A stretch of DNA of 64,000 bases from Solen grandis. Lineage: Eukaryota > Mollusca > Bivalvia > Adapedonta > Solenidae. Below are positions 41,765-54,825 of the stretch, one piece after another (positions within the stretch are counted from its first letter, which is position 1; each line of letters starts with the position of its first letter). The stretch is taken from contig CM037781.1 of the NCBI GenBank assembly GCA_021229015.1, positions 64,344,839-64,408,838 on the forward strand, given 5' to 3'. The notes beneath the pieces were generated by a model. That model did no database searches, was not told the origin of the DNA, and saw only the letters and a list, made by a program, of their open reading frames with translations. The translations under genes and the position numbers were made by a program.

Positions 41765-42500
41765 AGTGACCATGACCAAAAATAAAAAAGGGTTTTTCTC
41801 CTGGTCATGGTCAATGTCCCTACCGGGTTTTCAGAAACCCAGGCCTTGCGGTTCTCCGTTAATGTCAAAAAATGGATTTCACCAATTACACAGTGACCTT
41901 GACTTTTAAATTAATGCCCTAAAAATTTCAATTTGGCCCAATTGCTGGTCTTGCCAATGTCTCTATGGGGTTTCAAAAAACCCAGGCCCTTCATTCTCCA
42001 GTTAATGATCGGAAAAGGATTTCACACAAATGTAAAGTGACCTTGACCTTTGACCTAAATTTAAAAAAAGGGTTCATCTGCTGGCCCATGGCCAATTTTC
42101 CTATAGGTTTCACAAAACCGGCCTTGCTGTTACCCATTTTAAATGATCAAAAAATGGTTTTCCCAAAATAATGTACCCCCAGTGACCTTGATTTTTGGAC
42201 TTAATGCCCTTAAAACCCCCAATTTTGGGGCCCAAATCGCTGGTCTTTCCCAAGGGTCTTATCGGGTTCAAAAAACCCAGGCCCTTCGTTCTCCAGTTAA
42301 GGGATCGGACAAGGATTTTACACAAATGTACCCCGTGCCCTTGACCTTTGACCCTATGACCTCAAAATCAATAAGTTCATAACCCCCATGGCCAATGTCC
42401 CTACATAGTTTCAAAACCCGGGCCACCCGGTTATCCAGTTAATGATGGGGGAAAAAGGGATTTGGTCGTACGTACGGACGGACTTACAGGCAGAAATGCT
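41765..42500 (+). repeat. GACCTTTGACCT-type bivalve tandem repeat, ~145 bp
   Basis: Units keyed on GTGACCTTGAC at 41,893, 42,037, 42,182 and 42,335 (altered), spacing 144-153. Each contains a CTGGTCATGGCCAATGTCCC-like block and CCTTCGTTCTCCAGTTAATG-like block. The block ends with GGTCGTACGTACGGACGGAC. This is a very common dispersed tandem repeat in bivalves, recognisable despite the poor sequence. A related block lies at 63,200-63,480. Confidence 0.75.
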
Positions 42501-45500
42501 TTATGCATTTTTAATTTTTTGGGCATAAAAAAGTACCGGGGACCGCCCCACACGTGACTCCTTTTATACCCCCCTTTCTCCACAAACTAAATTTTGTGGG
42601 GGAAAATAAAAAGCTTCCCGGCCTCCCTCCAAGAACCTTTTTTTAAAATTTTTTTTTTCTTTTCATAATGGTATCTATAAATGGCCCTTTTTAAACATTT
42701 AACGGGGTATACATTTTTTAATTTTAAAGTGAAATGAAAAATTTCAAAAGAGAGCTCGGGTTACATTATGTACCACTTCAATGTAAAAATTTGGGGAGTT
42801 GTAATAACTGTTTCCCAATACAAAAATTTAAAAAATTTATTATTGAGTTTGTCACGTTTAAACTTTTGTTGGTTCAAAGTGAAGTAAGGATTTCCCCTGT
42901 AAGGGGCTTTGCTTTAGTAAGAAAAAAAAATGGAAGGACTTGGGAAAAACCCCTTTAAAAAACAGGGTTTTCTTTTCCTTAATCTAAAAGGGGGTTATAA
43001 CAAATAAAGTGAGGTATGAGGAGAGATAAATATTATATATCCCCCAATTTCTATGGTAATAGTTTTTTTTTAAAGTCGTAATATGATTATAAGTTTTTTC
43101 CCTTAAAAATTTTTTAAAAATTTAAATTTTTTTATTTTATGTTAGTTTCTTGCAGATGATTTAAACATGTTTAAATCCCGGGTTCATTGCGTTTTTTAAA
43201 ATTTTCAGGAGACATGCTGACGCGAAAAACCCCCTTGCATTTTCCCCTGGATGGAGGGGGAACAACAAGAAAGTGGCCCCCCCGTCAAAATTCGACCCAA
43301 ACAAAACCTGTGACTGGATTTTTGATTCTACTATGAGCTATCTAGATCCTTTTTGATGTCACATTACAAAAAAAAAAGTTTTTTTACAGTTGAAAATTTA
43401 AAATGAAAATGTAAAAAAGGGTTTCTTGTTTGGGGACATCGTTTGGGGTTAAATTTTGTTTTTTCTTTTTTAATTTTTTTTAAAGTTAGTATGCCTAACA
43501 AGAGATATCAGGAATAAAAAATTTTTCCCCAATTTTTCTGGCCCCCAGTTAGTTGGGCTTTACCTTTTTTTTAAAAGTTTTGGAGTTAAAACTGTTTTAT
43601 ACTATTTTTTAAAAATTTCATATTTTCAATACCCCCAAAACTCGTGAACAATTGTAAAATTAAAAGGGACCTGGGGGCCTACGTTGAAAGCAAATTTTAA
43701 GCAAACTCCCACCCTTCCATTTTTTTTTTTTTCAAAAAACCACAAGACCGGGAAAAAAACATGGTAGAATATCTGTTGAAAAACTAAAATCTTGAATGCA
43801 GTTGCTCAATGTGGAATTTTTTTTGGGAAAAAAAATGAAACAATTTTTAAAAAATTTTAATAAAAAAAATACAAATATTGAATATTTAAAATTTACAGAC
43901 CCCCGTGTTTAAGTTTTTGGGAAATTTTAAAATTATATATGTTGCAGGGTTTTTTTGTTTCCCTTTTCAAAAGGAGAAATTTAAAAGAAGAAACACAAAT
44001 GATTTCTGGATAGTATAAATTATCCAAAAATTCCTTTTGATCTAAAAAATTTAAAATTTTTAAAACATTCTTTAAAGAGCTGGTATCATTTTAAAACCCT
44101 GTTTTTTTAAACCCAACAGCATCGCTGACATGGTTTTTAATATAGTGACTTAATTAATAGTTTTATTAAGGGGTGTTTTATTTAAAGTCCCAATTTACTA
44201 AACAGTTATTTTTTTTTGGCCCGTTGAGAAAAATGCGGTTTAAACCGGGAAGATCTAAACCCCTTTTCAGAGATGCCTTCAAATACTTCGTAGCCAAAAT
44301 TATAATGTGTAAGCGTAGTTAGCAAATTTGTTGTTTTGAGCTAAAAATTGCTAGGGGAAACCCGGGTCTACCGACATGTTTTAAACATGGTTTTTTAAGG
44401 GTCAAGAAAGTTGTTTTTGGGTGCGGTGAGATCTGTGTAAAATTCCGAAAACCTGAATCTATATGGTATGGTTCAGCCTTGGCATGGGGCCGTTTCAGAA
44501 ATAATTTTCCAGAGTATATCTCCTTTGGGTATTTTCGGGAAAAATTTAGATTATTTTCAGAACAAATTTCAAATATGGCTTATGCATGGATGTTTTTATT
44601 AAAAATGTCCAAAAGTAATTTCCCTTAAACGGAGATATTTTTGGGTTGGGGGTCTGGTGGTTTTTCAATCCTGATGCTTGGGGGCTGAGTTGGGTTAAAT
44701 TTGGATCATGCTGAATGTTTTGCCCGGTAATATAAAAAGGGCCCGTTAGTAAACCTGATCGTTTTGAATTTGTGGTTTGGGAATCCGGGAAAATTAGTCT
44801 GGGAGAGCTCTCCCCGGGTGTAAGCGTAAAGGGTTTTGAATTTCCCGGTCTGGCTTTCACATTCTTTTTTTTAACCCACTTATTGGGGTTTCATTTGGGG
44901 CCAAAAAATGGGGCCCTTTTTGGGCATTTTCGGGGTTTTAAAATCGCCTTTGGTTTGTTAAGAAACATAGCAAATTGTTTGGGTTTCCCTGAATTAAGGT
45001 TAAAAAGTCCAAATTTTTAACTGCTAAATAAGGTTTTTTGTCAGTGGGGTTTAAAAGTATGACCACCCGGGTTTGAAAAAATCCTTTTTCGGTGTTTTAA
45101 TTTTTCATAAAATTTGGTAAAAATAACCGCCCCTGGGGTAACCTTTTTTCAGTATGAGTTGGATTAGGGAAAAAATTTCATATCAGGCTGTAGGCTCTCG
45201 CATTGTAGCCAAGGGTCCAAGTTTGAATTCTTTTCCGGATTTACATTCTTTTTCACCTGGTTAGATTTTGGGTCTAAAAGCTTTTTTAAAAAAATTTTAA
45301 TTTTAATAATATTTTTAACAAAATGTATATCCGATGAAAAAGGGAAATGCAAAATGAAAATTTCAAAAAACTAAATGAACCTTTAAAATTTTCCCCCCCC
45401 CGGGGCAGGGACATCTCCATTTAGATTTGGAAAAAATTTTTTTTTTTTATTTAATTTCCCGAAGGCCAAACCCTGTTGGACAAATATTTTTCAATGTCTA

Positions 45501-47254
45501 CGGTGATACATTCATGGGGCAAAAAAATTTTAAAAAAATTTTATGGCTGCATTACAAAGCATCATACTATATAAGAGATTTTATTCAGCCCAGTGAAAAA
45601 AAATGAATAAATCCAAACCAATACATTAAAACATAACAATTTTTACGATCATTTTCTTTTAAAAATTCCCCCGTGGCTTCAAATTTTCTGTCCAATTTCT
45701 ATGTATACCCCCTTTTTTATATTGATTTGTTATTTGTCCATTTTTTTTTTAAACGAAATTTTAAAGGAAAATTACTTGAAATAGGGAAGAGTGTTCCCGG
45801 ACTTATGACTTTGTCATTGGGAAACTAGTTCCTCTGTTTAAATTGGATGGGGAAAAATTCCCCTATCGTAAAATTGTAAACAAAGGTTTGGTTTGATTTT
45901 TGATTAAATTTAATTTTGTATGTTCCGATTTGAAAATGTTTTTTTCCTATAACAAATCCCGGGCTCAGCCCAGGTCGAAATGGGGGGCGCCGCACCCCGC
46001 CGCCTTTGATCTCCCCCCTGCCCCTTAATTTCTTCACTCTAGAAGGGCGCGGGTAACTATGATAGTTATGGGGTCTTCTGAGTGAACAGGATTAAATTAA
46101 TAAGCTTAAATGACTTCATTTTGGCGTTTCTTTTTAAAAAACCTTTAGCGGATTTGGAATTTTTTTGGGTTTCAAACTATTATAATGGAGGTAAATGATA
46201 TTACGAAAAATTGCCCCCCATTTTTATTTTGCTTTTGGGGTTTTTTTGGCTATTCAATTTTGAGGGTTGCTTTTATCGCAAAACGAAGGAAAAATTTTTA
46301 GGGGCTAGTGAGAGAGCCCACGGGGGCGCCCGTCTTTGGTTCGGGGACCGATTTTTAAAAATTTGGTATTTTATTGTGGCCAAAAAATTAAATTGGGTTT
46401 TTGTGGGGGGAGAGCTTTTGTTTTATCACAAGAAATCGTCACAATGGAGTTTTTTTATTTTTCTTAGCAAAGTTAAAGAAAAAAATTTATTTTTAATTTT
46501 TTAAAATTTTAATTTCCAGAATAAAATTACTATTTAAAAAATTTTTCAACGTTGCGTACAAAGAAAATTTTCCCAATATTTTCCCCCGGGAAAAAATAGT
46601 CCTGACCACAAACCCCCGTGGGTGCCCCCTAAAAATTTTTTATATTAAGTCCGTAAAAAGGGAAAAAAGCCCCGGGATAATTGGCTTTTGTTGACGTGGA
46701 AATTAATATTCAAAAAATTTCTCTAATGCACTACAAATATTGTGGTTTATTATGATGATTGGGCGGGGTTTTTTACCCTACCTTATTGTGTGGTTAAAAT
46801 TTTGTAATCGGAGAAAATAAAAAACAACAACAACAGGGGAAAAGCTTTTACGGGTCGGAAACTGTTTCTTTCCAAACGGGGAAACCCTTTTTAATATTTT
46901 ATTCGACTGAAAAAAATTTCAACCAAATTTTATTTTCATTGTATTCCCTTTTTCTTTCTCCCTGTTTTTCTTTTGTCTTCGCCTTTTGTTGGTTATAAAT
47001 AGAAAGTTATAAATATTGAAACAAGAGAAAAGATTTTTCGTTTGCAGAAAAAAATTTCTGATGTTAAATTTTAAAAAAAATTTTTTTTTTTCAATGATCT
47101 TTTCCCCCTTTTATCTCTCTCTCTCTCTTGAGGTTTTATTAAATTTATCTCTCTCTCTTCTGAGTCTCTGCAAAAACTTTTGCTTTTTATTTCTCCAAAA
47201 TTAAAAGTTTTAAAATTTACTTAAACTTGAAAACAAAACAATAATGTTAAACAG

Positions 47255-47440
47255 GAGGTCGTGGGTTCGATCTCCGGGCCCACCCTACCAAAAAATTTTA
47301 AAAAAAAGGGACTGGTATAGTCTCTTTTTGGGGCCCCCGACTTAAAAATGTCGGGTTATAAACTCGGGATAATTTTGACTGGGTGTGTTAAACAGGGCTT
47401 TAAATTTCTACGTATGATACTGCAGGGGTGTTGTTGTTTG
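47255..47440 (+). mobile_element. damaged V/RUDI-like SINE
   Basis: GGAGGTCGTGGGTTCGATCTC (B-box), GGGACTGGTATAGTCTC, and a body resembling the copy at 9,785, all with homopolymer errors. Boundaries are approximate. Confidence 0.55.
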
Positions 47441-47585
47441 TTGTTGTATTGGGGTTTACCCTCGTGCGATTGTATTTCAATCATTTTGGGGGAGTCCAGC
47501 TAAAATTTCGGTGGGGGGAAGAACCCCGGTTAAACCGAAATACCCGGGGAGAACCCGGGCCTACCGCAAGCCCGTGGAAGGTTTC
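47441..47585 (-). mobile_element. damaged class II-tRNA SINE
   Basis: It reads GGGGTTTACC, GTATTTCAATCAT, CAGCTAAAATTTCGGTGGGG and GGCCTACCGCAAGCCCGTGG. This is clearly the minus-strand body seen cleanly at 50,264-50,400, but with bases assimilated to their neighbours. Confidence 0.7.
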
Positions 47586-47934
47586 CCCACAACCGCAGTT
47601 TGCGCACTATATCTGTCTCAAGTGTATAGTTGGCCCAAAAGATTGAAATTTTGGGCGGTTTGGGGGGTTTAAAAAAAAACCCCAAATTTAACCAAAAAAA
47701 AACAATTATTTTTATTGTATTTTTTATAAAACTTTAAAAACCTATATATTCCTTTATTTATTTTGTTTATGGTAAAACCTCAGTTTTGGATCCCACCGCA
47801 TATTTAAATTCGTTTTTACCGTTTGATGTTTTTATGAGTTGTTTTTTCCCTTTTTTTTGATTCTTTTTCTAAGTGTTTACTTTGACTTTGTCAAGAATGA
47901 AAAGTTTTGTCCTTGGTTTGGGAAAAAAAGAAGG

Positions 47935-48015
47935 CCCCAACCGAGATTCGAACTGTAGCCTTTCCCTTCCCCCCCCCACAAGGCGAAGCTCTTTAAATGA
48001 TTACCCGGCCGGGTT
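47935..48015 (-). mobile_element. damaged tRNA-like sequence
   Basis: On the minus strand a D-arm-like end (GTAACCCGGCCGGGTAATC) is followed by a B-box-like AGTTCGAATCTC. It is too damaged to judge whether it is a tRNA or a SINE head. Confidence 0.35.
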
Positions 48016-48189
48016 ACCTTGGGGTATTTCCCCTTTTTAGTAACTTGAAAAATTCCTCCCTCAAATGGAATTTGTCTTTGGGAAATTTTAAAAAAAAAAA
48101 TCCCTAAAACCTTGGAACATTTTTTGGAGCACATACTGCAAAACTCCAAAATCGTGTGCCAAAAAATCACAAGGGGAGAAAATTTTGCA

Positions 48190-48262
48190 GCCTGATCGGA
48201 ATTTAATCCGGAGCCTTTTGGTTACGGGCAATTCCCTTTGGACTGAGCTACCCGGCTTCTTC
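48190..48262 (-). mobile_element. damaged tRNA-like sequence
   Basis: On the minus strand it reads GCCGGGTAGCTCAGTCC (acceptor and D-arm) and CCGGATTAAATTCCG (T-arm with paired CGGA). The arrangement is tRNA-like. Functionality cannot be judged in this low-quality region. Confidence 0.4.
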
Positions 48263-49359
48263 ACATGATTTCTCTTTTGGTGGGGTTATGGCTACTTTAG
48301 ACATATTATCTTTGGTTTTACCGAAAAAAGGTGGGCTTACTATTTATCAAAATCTCCTGATTTTCAGAAAGACAATTTTTTTTTTAAATTTTAAAAAAAA
48401 ATACTCAAAAAAATGATTGTTAGCCCATATCGTAACAACATCCCTATACGCAGTTCAACACCAAAAATTTAAATGAATGTGTAAAATAAAATTTAAAAAT
48501 TTTTGTGTGACGAAAAACCCTTAAAAAAAAGTGAAAACCCAAAACCCGAGTTTGAACCCAAATTTATTATGTCCAGTGTGAGTTCTTTCCCCCTGAGTTA
48601 ATGGTTTTTTTATATGTTTATTAATTGGGTTTAAAGACCACCGAAATTATTTCAGTCTTTTTGGGTACCCTGTCTTTTAAGGCCCGTAAAAAAAGCGTTT
48701 TCCCAAAGGGTTTGGGAAAAAACCTTTTTAGGGGTTTTTAAAATTTCCCGAGAAATTTTATTACGGAGTTTATTCAAACTGTTTCTTCGAAAAAAAGTCC
48801 CTTTTTTATAAACCCCTAAATTTTGATTTTTATATGCGATATGGGTTGTCTTGCGGTAAACCCCTTTAAGTTCGTATATATACTTGGCTTGGTACCTTCA
48901 AACGTATCGCGAAAAACCCCCAGTTTTTTTCTTGCTACAGAAAAAAGTGCTGCGAACGCCCAAATCGAGCCTTGGCACCGCCTAAGTCAAAATTTTCCTA
49001 AACCCTGGCCAAAAAGTCTTGGAATACTCCCCTTTAAATTTTTTGCGCCCAAAAGCTTTTTCCTTTTACCCTGTTTGTGAAATTTGGTATTTCGTGGCCG
49101 GGGGTCCAAACCCCCAAAAAACCCCTCAAATTCCGGGGCGACAACTTAAAAAAGCAGTCTCTAGGACCAGGGCCAATCGCCAAAACAAGTTTTTAAAAAT
49201 GGGGTATGGGGTTTTAAAAGGGGAAAAAACAAAATTTTTACCACCTCTTATTTTGGGGAAATTTGCCCTTTAAAATCCAGGACAGAGGGAAAAATTGCTA
49301 TTTAGCAAATCCCAAAGTTACAGTACAATATGATTCAAAATATCCAAAAATCAAAAAAG

Positions 49360-49459
49360 NNNNNNNNNNNNNNNNNNNNNNNNNNNNNNNNNNNNNNNNN
49401 NNNNNNNNNNNNNNNNNNNNNNNNNNNNNNNNNNNNNNNNNNNNNNNNNNNNNNNNNNN
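49360..49459. other. assembly gap (100 N)
   Basis: Exactly 100 N, the conventional size for a gap of unknown length. Confidence 0.99.
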
Positions 49460-49924
49460 TACAGCTCTTAACCTAACCTATGCAGCAGTAGTTCTCAAAG
49501 CCCCACAGGCATTTATTACAAAATTGTTTGTATTTAATTTTCAATCCCATTGCTTGAGAGATTTCTTTCACGACTTATATCATTTTTTCTTCTTATTTTT
49601 CACTTCGAATAATATAATTTATCGAACGACTTAATATTGTTGGCGTCTTAATGAATACTTAATGAAATTTAATACATCACATTGATCAGCACATCAGACA
49701 TCACAAGAGCAACAAATCGAATTTGCAAGAAGACACGATACTCTTGAAACAACTGTTATTGAAACAAAAGGTACATACGTTTCTAATTAAACTCCCTGCT
49801 GAAATCAGAAAAGCTACATACGCTTCTTAAGAAATTCCTTGCTGAAATCATAAAGTTATATTGCAAATTTTAAATCCATCTGATAGTTTCCTACGTGATG
49901 CTATCTGATTGATTGCTTTTTTTT
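49460..49924. other. clean AT-rich DNA without recognised gene
   Basis: Base composition returns to that of the first 32 kb. No gene is seen. Confidence 0.55.
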
Positions 49925-49992
49925 TAGTTTACTGTCGCTTCGACAGTCAGTATTTCAGTCACGTAGCGACGCCCAGCTAATTACAGGTGGAG
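49925..49992 (-). mobile_element. SINE 3'-end fragment
   Basis: Minus-strand 3' end of the class II-tRNA SINE: ACTGTCGCTTCGACAGT, AGTATTTCAGTCACGTAGCG and CCAGCTAATTACAGGTGGAG. Only about 65 bp remain, so it is truncated relative to the full-length copy at 14,241. Confidence 0.85.
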
Positions 49993-50263
49993 GAATGATG
50001 TAATTTGAGTTCGTTGCTTGTGGTGTGAAAGTACAAGTCCATAATATATACAAATGTACATAGAAAGTCAGGTGTGACAAGAGTTAGGGATATTCTCATT
50101 AGAACGAGCTTTATGCTTACACCAAGACTTTTAGGAATTCATTGTTGTTATTTTATTCATGCAGTTCAATTATGAATTGATTGATCAAGTAATAAAACAT
50201 TTTCATGCCTTTTTTCATTAACTGTATACTGTGTACTTCATTTCGATTTTGCTGGCTTGACTT

Positions 50264-50445
50264 CACTTGACTTCGACAGTATTTCAGTCATATAGCGACG
50301 TCCGACTAATTACAGGTGGAGGAAGACCCCATATGCACGGAGGCATCCGGGTAGAACCACCGACCTACCGCAAGCCAGCTGGAAGGCTTCCTCACATGAA
50401 AATCTGAATGACCCTGCTGGGATTCGAGCCCACGCGGTGAGGGGG
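50264..50445 (-). mobile_element. class II-tRNA SINE, 5' truncated
   Basis: Minus strand: 3' end TCGACAGTATTTCAGTCATA, CTAATTACAGGTGGAGGAAG, body GAACCACCGACCTACCGCAA and CCAGCTGGAAGGCTTCCTC, B-box complement GGGATTCGAGCCCAC. The tRNA head is lost past GGTGAGGGGG. Same strand and family as the fragment 270 bp upstream. Confidence 0.9.
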
Positions 50446-51974
50446 CTTACACCAAGCTTTTCGCTCATACTATACCGATTCAAAATACTGCCAACCTTTG
50501 ATATACCGGAAGTGTTTGTAAATCTCGATTTCGCCGATGTATCGAGAATTACTGCTGATACCGAAAGCCAAAGCTGTTGTTAAGAGATTAATAAAACCGT
50601 CACACGACTTTTAGTTCCGGAACCCGAGCATGCCGTTGTATTGAATGCCAGTGTATCGAGAGTTGACTGTAACATGAGCGTAATCATGGAAAGTATCACC
50701 GGATTCTCAAACAACTCTGATTGTTCGACGTTTCAATTGTTTCAGCTGGAACAATATCCATGTCCTTAATCCGTTTAAATTGCAACAAATCCTAGATCAT
50801 TAGCGATCAAATGAAAATAATTGCTCTTGCATTTTATGTTCTTACTCGTAATAGATAAATGCATCCAATATAGAATAATATGAAATTTAGCATCAATGAC
50901 TTATAGGGCTTTGTCATTCAGAAGTGATGTATTGTTATTTTCTAATGTGTTCACATTTCAATGAATTTTGACAAATCACTTTGAATGACAGTCTGTAATC
51001 GAAAATAATTTGAATTTGAAAAACCGTCGTCAAATCACAATTTGTTTATCTGCTACGTCATCAATTTAGGCACTCGTGATTCGTTAACGGAGACATACGA
51101 AAAGAAAAAACTACATAAAATTGACAAAACTAGGCGGAATATGCAAATTATTTATTTTTGTAAACAATTGAATAATATTGAGTAAAATATGCATTGTAGT
51201 AAGTTGTCATCAGCAAGTATGTACAGATTGCATCTCGTGACAAATCTGTAGCACACATTTTTCTTTTCTGTCTAAAGAATATACACTGCTTTTGGAGCAT
51301 AATGGGCCTTTAAAATTGATAGACCATGCATTTGCTGTATTAACGAAACATTTGCAAGTGTAAATAATTATTCCGCGGTATGTTCATTTTTCAGCCTTTC
51401 TAATAAACTGTTTTTGCTGACATTAAGCTTACAATAATTCTGAAATACATGTGTATACAAAAATACATGAGCGAAGGAGAGTAGGAGACGAAAAGTGTCG
51501 GATTATACAGGATGTCGTTATGAACAGGTGTCGTTATGGCGGTTTACACTGTAATATATTTCGTCATAATATACGAAACAATAAACTTTTACCAAGATTT
51601 CATTTTCTTGGCATGTTTTATGTATTTACGAAAGTGATACCTTAATTTGAACACTGGCATTCATAAAGTCACGATTTCCATGTATATTAATATAACGTGA
51701 TAAAAATAGGAGTTCACATTGTCACAAGCTTATAAGCTTTACATGATAATTATTCAACCGAACTTTACAATTTAAACCATCACAAAAACATTTCTAGAAA
51801 AGAATTGATTACCCATTTCTTTTATTCTTTCGGGAAAACAAATGTCAATGTTTATACGTTTATGAATACTGTAATAGCATTCTTCAGTATTGACGTACCT
51901 ATAAAAGCTATAAAGGTCTCAATTGTATACTTAAAATGGAAAATGAATTGACGGTGACAAAATTATGTTGTCAT
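50446..51974. other. AT-rich DNA without recognised gene
   Basis: The frame at 51,451-51,645 (64 codons) has no recognisable content. Nothing else is seen. Confidence 0.5.
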
Positions 51975-51977
51975 TAA

Positions 51978-52036
51978 AACTCCGTGAATGATACAAAATT
52001 GTTGGATACTTACATGTCTTCAGCCATTTGATAGGC

Positions 52037-52069
<33 letters not shown>

Positions 52070-52160
52070 TCTCTATGAATATGTCACTGAAATTCCGTGA
52101 ATGGTACAAAACAATTGTATACTTAAAGGTCTTCAACAATATGAAAGGCTATACCTGAAT
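51978..52160. repeat. diverged local tandem duplication, ~113-bp offset
   Basis: TCCGTGAATGATACAAAA at 51,981 and TCCGTGAATGGTACAAAA at 52,094 start two similar stretches of about 60 bp, each ending ...GGCTAT. A 30-base T run (about 52,038-52,067) lies between them. Confidence 0.65.
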
Positions 52161-52261
52161 GTTTTATACATGTTTCACGTTTCTGTTGTTTAGCTCACAT
52201 ACCTTCAAAATCACGTGTGAGCATTGGTCTTGAAGAAGGATTTGCTATATGAACTCCAACC

Positions 52262-54450
52262 GTTGTGAAGGTAATGTATTTTATGATGAAAATATGCACA
52301 CTGAACGTAGGCTCATGATTATATTATTTGATTCTTCTATACATACAATGTTTAAATTGTCAACAAGAAAGTTCTTAAAATAAGTCACAATAACACTATA
52401 TTTTACATATAGTTATCTGAGATTAGCGACGTCCAGTTTAATTGAATATGTACATGGGATCAATACATGCATGTACCTAACCTTAATTAGTATAATGTAT
52501 ATACGCGCACGAGAATTATTTCGCAAAACATGAATCCAGCTTTGATAAAACACACTTTATCTCGGCTTCCACAAATTAGGATATTTACAAATGATTTAGT
52601 CTAGTGTTCTATGAAACACTCGCTTGTCTACAATTATATTCTTGCAATATTCCATGTGACGATAAAGTCTTCAAATGACTGTAATAATCCCGGTTCGACA
52701 TAAACTAAGCACAAATTCACGAGTATCGCATCATGGGTATTGGTTATATCATGGTAAAAAACTTGTAATGTTTTAAACATTGCAAAATGTTTTTTTAAAA
52801 CCAAATGCGCAATTGGCGTGTGTCGAAATTATGAAACAACCCTAACGCGTTACACTTGAGGCACCAAATAGTAATTTCATAAATGTACCAAAACATCAAA
52901 ACTATATAATACATGCATTTTGCAATACATTTGGGCTCAATTAGATTAAAATTCAATGATCAATGATCTGGTCGACAGCTTCTTTAAGTAAGTTTCTGAC
53001 AAAAGCGTTTCTGTCGTAATCATCGACTGCTATCCTGATTCAGCAAATCTTTAAACTAAAAATCAGCTAGATTCATGTGCGATGATTATATTAGAATAGA
53101 TATTATATGCATCAAAATGATATCTCGAGAGCGTCATGGATTTCCTCTTTCAAGAAATATCCTTTATAAAATCCGAATATCATAACGATTTTGCATTACA
53201 AAGGATTTGATTTAATTATGTATAAAGAGAATAACTTTGAAAGACGGTAATGGAATATCGGAGATTTTCTAGTGTATTGCAATATACAGTACTAAAAACA
53301 TGTTTTCGGTGAGTTCTGTTTTATCTTATACCACACGCGAACTGTCAGAATTGTTTATCTGCCGAAAGACCAATCCAAAAGAACTGTGATTTACAATTTT
53401 GGATAATATATACTTCATGAATCTTGAAACCAACAGCTATTTTGTACGCGTACCTCCTTCTGTTATTATTCCGTAAAGCATGTCCCACAAGACTGGTTGT
53501 AAATCAGTATTAAGCCGTGAATGTTTCAGACAGATTCTAATCTGCCCCGAGTGAGACATTTGATATCTCGTGGGTGTCTTACATTTTGCTTTAAGTCAGA
53601 ATAGCGCCATTGTTCGGCCCATTATGACGTTAGAGCGTCTGCCTTGAAACATTGCAGCCATTATTTCATGTCCATACACGTGTTACACTTGGTTGGTCAA
53701 AGCTGTTTGAGCTGGAATATTGTTTGTCGCCTTTAAATCATTCTGACCTTGACAAACACCACCACAACGGTTGAGGTGGAAAAGAATGCCTGATTGACGA
53801 TGAAAGATAAAACCAGAAGTACTTGAAATTTGTCGACAGCGTGCAAACACGTTCATTTGTAAATGTTAAATAGTTGTGCTGGGTAGTCTCTCTCACGTAG
53901 AAAAGAAAACGCCTCTAAAATGATCCCGGAAACTTTAAAGTTGCAAAAGTCAATTTTTTGATTTGCTGATATGCAGGTGATGAAACATTATTTATGTATC
54001 TATTTACTTATTCATTTTGTCGATAATCTTTAAAGTTGAATGATATTCATTAATGTGTTACTCAATCCGAAAGCTATTACCAGATGACAAATAACGGTCG
54101 CTTTTTAATAAAAACGCCTGTATTTTTATTTTCCTTGTAATTTCGATAACGTTTTCATTATTATGTCCTCCCGACGAAAATATAAACCAAACTCTTTTCA
54201 GAATTAGATATAAGAACAACGAAAGTAGCATTGATCTTAGTACTCATTATATCAGATCTTATCCCAATATTTTTCTTTTGCTTTTGTATCCGAAATTAAT
54301 CACACAATTAAACACAAATATTTATTAGGCCGAATACTTGATTTTTTTTGCGACTTAAAACTTATTTCAATGCATATTGTACCACCAAGAGACTGTGGGT
54401 AAATTAATCATTGTTTACATCTTTTGTTCTATTTGAATACTTCCAAATTC
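52262..54450. repeat. segmental duplication, copy A
   Basis: Collinear, diverged match to 55,385-58,640. Anchors are AATGTATTTTATGATGAAAA (52,273 and 55,391), CGTCGAAATTATG-like (52,82x and 55,86x), TTTCCTCTTTCAAGA (53,14x and 56,37x), GTGGGTGTCTTAYAT-like and CCTTGAAACATT (53,642 and 56,773). Offsets are 3,118 to 3,131. A further anchor (CCAAGAGAcTGTGG at about 54,386 against about 58,565) has a larger offset explained by the minisatellite in copy B. No conserved reading frame is apparent in either copy. Confidence 0.6.
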
Positions 54451-54825
54451 ATTCTTTGCTTCGTCTTGAAAATATAATTCATGCCTTTACACTGTATGTG
54501 TAGGATTTAATGTTAAATCTTGGGACGGTTAACCTAAGGAAACAAACTAGCATTTCTGAGAAAAGGATATGATACATTTATATTGACGAAAGAAGTAACA
54601 AGGATGGTAAAATAATTACGCTTGTGAGCTATTTCACGTTTTAAAGAAAATGATTTCGCATATTGATATATAAGAAACAAATAAACAAGGAGATATAATA
54701 TCCCTAAAATGGTCAAGATCTTAGTGAATGTTGTGTTAAACATGTATTTGTAACAATGAAATATGAATATCTAAATTAATTGGGTATTAAGAATTGCATT
54801 TATTTTTCACATGGTATATCTCGTC

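Larger units (their letters stand above)
32427..49359. other. low-quality consensus, homopolymer-rich
   Basis: From about 32,427 the text changes abruptly to dense runs of AAAA, TTTT, CCCC and GGGG. It stays so until the N gap. Known SINEs inside it (47.2-47.6 kb) carry many small changes in which a base takes the identity of its neighbour, which looks like unpolished or poorly supported long-read consensus. Open frames here, including 32,756-33,286 (176 codons), 40,294-40,746 (150) and 35,133-35,498 (121), are lysine/phenylalanine/proline-rich by-products and should not be treated as genes. The only other things I can support inside it are listed separately. Confidence 0.85.
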
